Below, one piece after another: positions 61,731 to 64,000 of a stretch of 64,000 bases of DNA. Position 1 is the stretch's first letter. Every line of letters starts with the position of its first letter. The notes below the pieces were generated by a model. It worked only from the letters and a program-made list of their open reading frames with translations, did no database searches and was not told the DNA's origin. The translations under genes were made by a program, and so were the position numbers. This stretch comes from an uncultured Pseudomonadota bacterium (GTDB lineage: Bacteria > Myxococcota_A > UBA796 > CAJQPC01), in contig CAJXRZ010000011.1 in assembly GCA_913060515.1 (NCBI GenBank), positions 1 through 64,000 of the forward strand, given 5' to 3'.

Positions 61731-62738
61731 ATGCCTGTCCGCGTCGCAATCAACGGCTTTGGCCGTATCGGCCGCAACGTCCTTCGAGCCGGATGGGACG
61801 ACCCAGAGATCGAGTTCGTCCACATCAACGACCTCACCGGCGATGACATGCTGGCTCACCTGCTCTCCAACGACTCGGTGCACGGCCGCTTCGGAAAGGA
61901 CGTGCAGGTGGTCGAGGGTGGACTTCTCATCGACGGCAAGAAGGTGGCGACCAGCGCCGTTCGGGACCCTGCTCAGCTTCCATGGAAGGAGACCGGGGTC
62001 GACGTAGTTCTTGAGTGTACCGGCGTGTTCCGCAGCCGCGAGGGCGCCAGCAAGCACCTGGCTGCAGGCGCCTCCAAGGTCATCATCTCGGCTCCCGGAG
62101 CCGACCCCGACGCCACGATCGTCGTCGGCGTCAACGACAGCGTGCTGACCGGTGAGGAGCGCATCGTCTCCAACGCCAGCTGCACGACGAACTGCTTGGC
62201 CCCCGCTGCCAAGGTGGTTCACCAGCACTTCGGCATCCGCCATGGCGTGATGACCACCGTGCACAGCTACACCATGGATCAGTGCCTCTTGGACGGTCCT
62301 CACAAGGACTTCCGCCGCGCCCGCGCAGCTGCCGTCAACATGGTCCCCACCACGACCGGCGCAGCGAAGGCTGTTGGCCTGGTTCTACCCGCCCTCGCCG
62401 GGAAGCTTGGTGGCATGGCGATTCGCGTCCCAACTCCAAACGTCTCCCTCGTCGACTTGGTCGTCGAGCTGGAGAAGGACACGACCGCAGCAGAGGTGAA
62501 CCAAGCGCTGGTGAATGCAGCCAATGGCGACCTGAAGGGAATCCTCTCCGCGGTGAGCGCACCGCTGGTGTCCTCGGACTTGGTGGGCAACCCTCACTCT
62601 TCCATTGTGGACCTGGACCTGACCATGATGATGGGGCCCCGCACCCTCAAGCTCCTCACCTGGTACGACAACGAGTGGGGCTTCTCCAACCGCATGCTCG
62701 ACTTGAGCCGCTTGCTCTCCGGGAAGGCACGTCGATGA
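61731..62738 (+). CDS. gap: Glyceraldehyde-3-phosphate dehydrogenase, type I
   Basis: A 335-residue glycolytic enzyme converting glyceraldehyde 3-phosphate to 1,3-bisphosphoglycerate with NAD. The Rossmann motif is INGFGRIGRNVLRA. The catalytic Cys151 lies in SNASCTTNCLAP, the paired His in TTVHSYT, and TPNVSLVDLV and WYDNEWGFSNRM are family blocks. ATG 61731 has GGAG six bases upstream. Stop overlaps pgk by ATGA. First gene of a gap-pgk-tpiA operon. Confidence 0.97.
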   Translation: MPVRVAINGFGRIGRNVLRAGWDDPEIEFVHINDLTGDDMLAHLLSNDSVHGRFGKDVQVVEGGLLIDGKKVATSAVRDPAQLPWKETGVDVVLECTGVFRSREGASKHLAAGASKVIISAPGADPDATIVVGVNDSVLTGEERIVSNASCTTNCLAPAAKVVHQHFGIRHGVMTTVHSYTMDQCLLDGPHKDFRRARAAAVNMVPTTTGAAKAVGLVLPALAGKLGGMAIRVPTPNVSLVDLVVELEKDTTAAEVNQALVNAANGDLKGILSAVSAPLVSSDLVGNPHSSIVDLDLTMMMGPRTLKLLTWYDNEWGFSNRMLDLSRLLSGKARR

Positions 62739-63910
62739 GCGCCTTTGAGAAGCTGCAGGTTCGCGGAAAGCGCGTCCTGCTGCGTCTGGACCTCAACGTC
62801 CCCCTGAACAAGCGCAAGGTGGCAGACGCGACCCGCATTCTGGCGGCGCTCCCGACCATCAATTCACTGCGCGATCGCGGTGCCAAGCTTGTGATCTGTA
62901 GTCACTTGGGACGCCCTAAGGCGCAGTCGGTGCCTGCACTCTCCCTCGAGCCCGTCGCGGCGTGGCTCGCCGAACACTTGGACACCGAAGTTGTCTTCGC
63001 ACACGAGACGGTCGGCGAGGACGTGGAGTTCCTGAGCAAGGACCTGCAGCCCGGTGGGATTCTCGTCGTCGAGAACCTCCGCTTCCACAAGGGCGAGAAG
63101 AGCGGCGACCCAGAATTCGCCAAGCAGCTCGCCCGACTGGCAGACGTCTATGTCAACGACGCCTTTGGTGTCCTGCACCGCGAGCACGCCAGCGTAGTCG
63201 GCGTCGGGCAGTTCCTGGAAGAGAAGGCGCTTGGCCCACTCATCCAGCGCGAGGTCGATGCCTTGGCTCGCCTCGTCAAGGGCGCAGTAAAGCCCTTTGT
63301 AGGCATCTTGGGCGGCGCAAAGGTCAGCGACAAGATCGGCGTCATGCAGTCCCTGCTCGAGCGCTGTGATGCAGTCCTCATTGGCGGTGCCATGGCCTAC
63401 ACCTTCCTTCTGGCCCAGGGTCAGGCGACCGGCAAGAGTTTGGTTGAGCCCGACCGCATCCGTCTGGCAAAGCGGCTCATGGATGACGCTGCAAAGCGCG
63501 GTGTGAAGATCCTGCTTCCTGTAGACCACATCGCGGTAGGCCCGGACTCAGAGTCCCCCACTGTCGTGGAAGACCTGGGCACCGACATGGTCGGGTTCGA
63601 CATCGGCCCACAGACGGCAAGCAACTACGCCGAGATCATCTCTCGTGCGAACTCCATCTTCTGGAACGGCCCAATGGGCATGTTCGAGAAGGACGCCTTC
63701 GCAGGAGGGACCAAGGCGGTCGCCGAAGCGCTGGCAGGCAGTCGGGCCTACAGCGTCGTTGGCGGAGGTGACTCGGCCGCTGCGATCAACAAGATGGGCT
63801 TGGCCGACAAGGTCTCCCACATCTCCACCGGCGGAGGCGCTTCCCTCCAGTACATGGAAGGCAATGGTCTTCCAGGGCTACAAGCTCTCGGTGCAAGGAG
63901 GAAGCAATGA
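62735..63910 (+). CDS. pgk: Phosphoglycerate kinase
   Basis: A 391-residue enzyme that makes ATP and 3-phosphoglycerate from 1,3-bisphosphoglycerate. RLDLNVPLNKRKVADATRI is the N-terminal PGK signature, SHLGRPKAQ and ENLRFHKGE bind substrate, GGAKVSDKIGVMQSLLE and FWNGPMGMFE are C-domain blocks and VVGGGDSAAAI the nucleotide loop. ATG 62735 overlaps the gap stop and its own stop overlaps tpiA. Confidence 0.97.
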   Translation: MSAFEKLQVRGKRVLLRLDLNVPLNKRKVADATRILAALPTINSLRDRGAKLVICSHLGRPKAQSVPALSLEPVAAWLAEHLDTEVVFAHETVGEDVEFLSKDLQPGGILVVENLRFHKGEKSGDPEFAKQLARLADVYVNDAFGVLHREHASVVGVGQFLEEKALGPLIQREVDALARLVKGAVKPFVGILGGAKVSDKIGVMQSLLERCDAVLIGGAMAYTFLLAQGQATGKSLVEPDRIRLAKRLMDDAAKRGVKILLPVDHIAVGPDSESPTVVEDLGTDMVGFDIGPQTASNYAEIISRANSIFWNGPMGMFEKDAFAGGTKAVAEALAGSRAYSVVGGGDSAAAINKMGLADKVSHISTGGGASLQYMEGNGLPGLQALGARRKQ

Positions 63911-64000
63911 GCCGCCGTCCATTCGTCGCTGGCAACTGGAAAATGAACAAGGGCCCGAACGAGGCTGACGCCTTGGCACGTGCCCTAAAGGCCGCCTTGG
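63907..64000 (+). CDS. tpiA: Triosephosphate isomerase (partial, 5' end)
   Basis: The first 31 codons of tpiA before the window ends. The N-terminus RRPFVAGNWKMNKGPNEA contains the substrate-binding Asn and Lys of the FVAGNWKMN motif. ATG 63907 overlaps the pgk stop by ATGA. Confidence 0.94.
   Translation, partial: MSRRPFVAGNWKMNKGPNEADALARALKAAL

Overview
The window reads as a high-GC, Gram-negative chromosome segment, most likely from Myxococcota or a related former deltaproteobacterial lineage. The support is indirect: many lipoproteins with MopE-like Asp-rich calcium repeats, choice-of-anchor and TPR proteins, an AgmX/PglI-type C-terminal domain, and a complete-looking block of Glt/Nfs-type genes. 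The first 44 bases are not genomic. They are the end of an Illumina P5 adapter, an 8-base index and the Nextera read-1/Tn5 mosaic-end sequence, so the left edge is a contig end. No IS element, CRISPR array, rRNA or phage was seen.

Layout. (1) 45-8477, minus strand: a broken lower-GC fragment, then an envelope operon read right to left: GT2 and GT4 LPS-core-type glycosyltransferases, a class A penicillin-binding protein, a lipoprotein and a fused TRAP permease. (2) 8516-11322: a DUF2817 M14 peptidase, a NUDIX hydrolase, an outer-membrane barrel and tRNA-Cys. (3) 11483-16924: an exbB-exbD-tonB-TonB-dependent receptor-lipoprotein operon. (4) 17110-30366: the centrepiece. Two outer-membrane barrels, two large periplasmic TPR proteins, a TPR lipoprotein, a small secreted protein, an FHA-TM-TonB-like envelope-spanning protein, another barrel and a surface-type lipoprotein follow in the order I recall for Myxococcus nfsA-H and the paralogous glt gliding genes. 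(5) 30502-44670: an isolated rplC, a CoA-transferase pair, guaB, a TatT-DctP-DctQM TRAP operon, a lipase-like hydrolase, pyrE, a YigZ protein, an M24 peptidase, nadB and a lytic transglycosylase. (6) 44667-54760: pgsA, three MopE/Ig-type lipoproteins, pyrD, an alpha/beta hydrolase and an unknown gene pair. (7) 55062-64000: tRNA-Gly, a three-gene glycan or glycolipid operon, a small lipoprotein, a COG2509-like flavoprotein and gap-pgk-tpiA running off the right edge.

How the parts could work together. The Glt/Nfs block should build a trans-envelope machine. The GltG-like protein senses in the cytoplasm through its FHA domain and reaches through the periplasm with a TonB-like tail. TPR proteins C, D and E bridge the periplasm, and barrels A, B and H sit in the outer membrane. 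In Myxococcus this machine is powered by a TolQR-type motor (AglRQS), which is absent here. The nearby ExbB/ExbD pair is a candidate motor but is more simply explained by its own TonB and receptor. The polarity genes (mglA/mglB) and gltI/gltJ are also not in the window, so whether the system moves the cell, moves surface polymers or does something else is open. Gene packing is tight, with many 4-base ATGA or GTGA overlaps, which suggests translational coupling.
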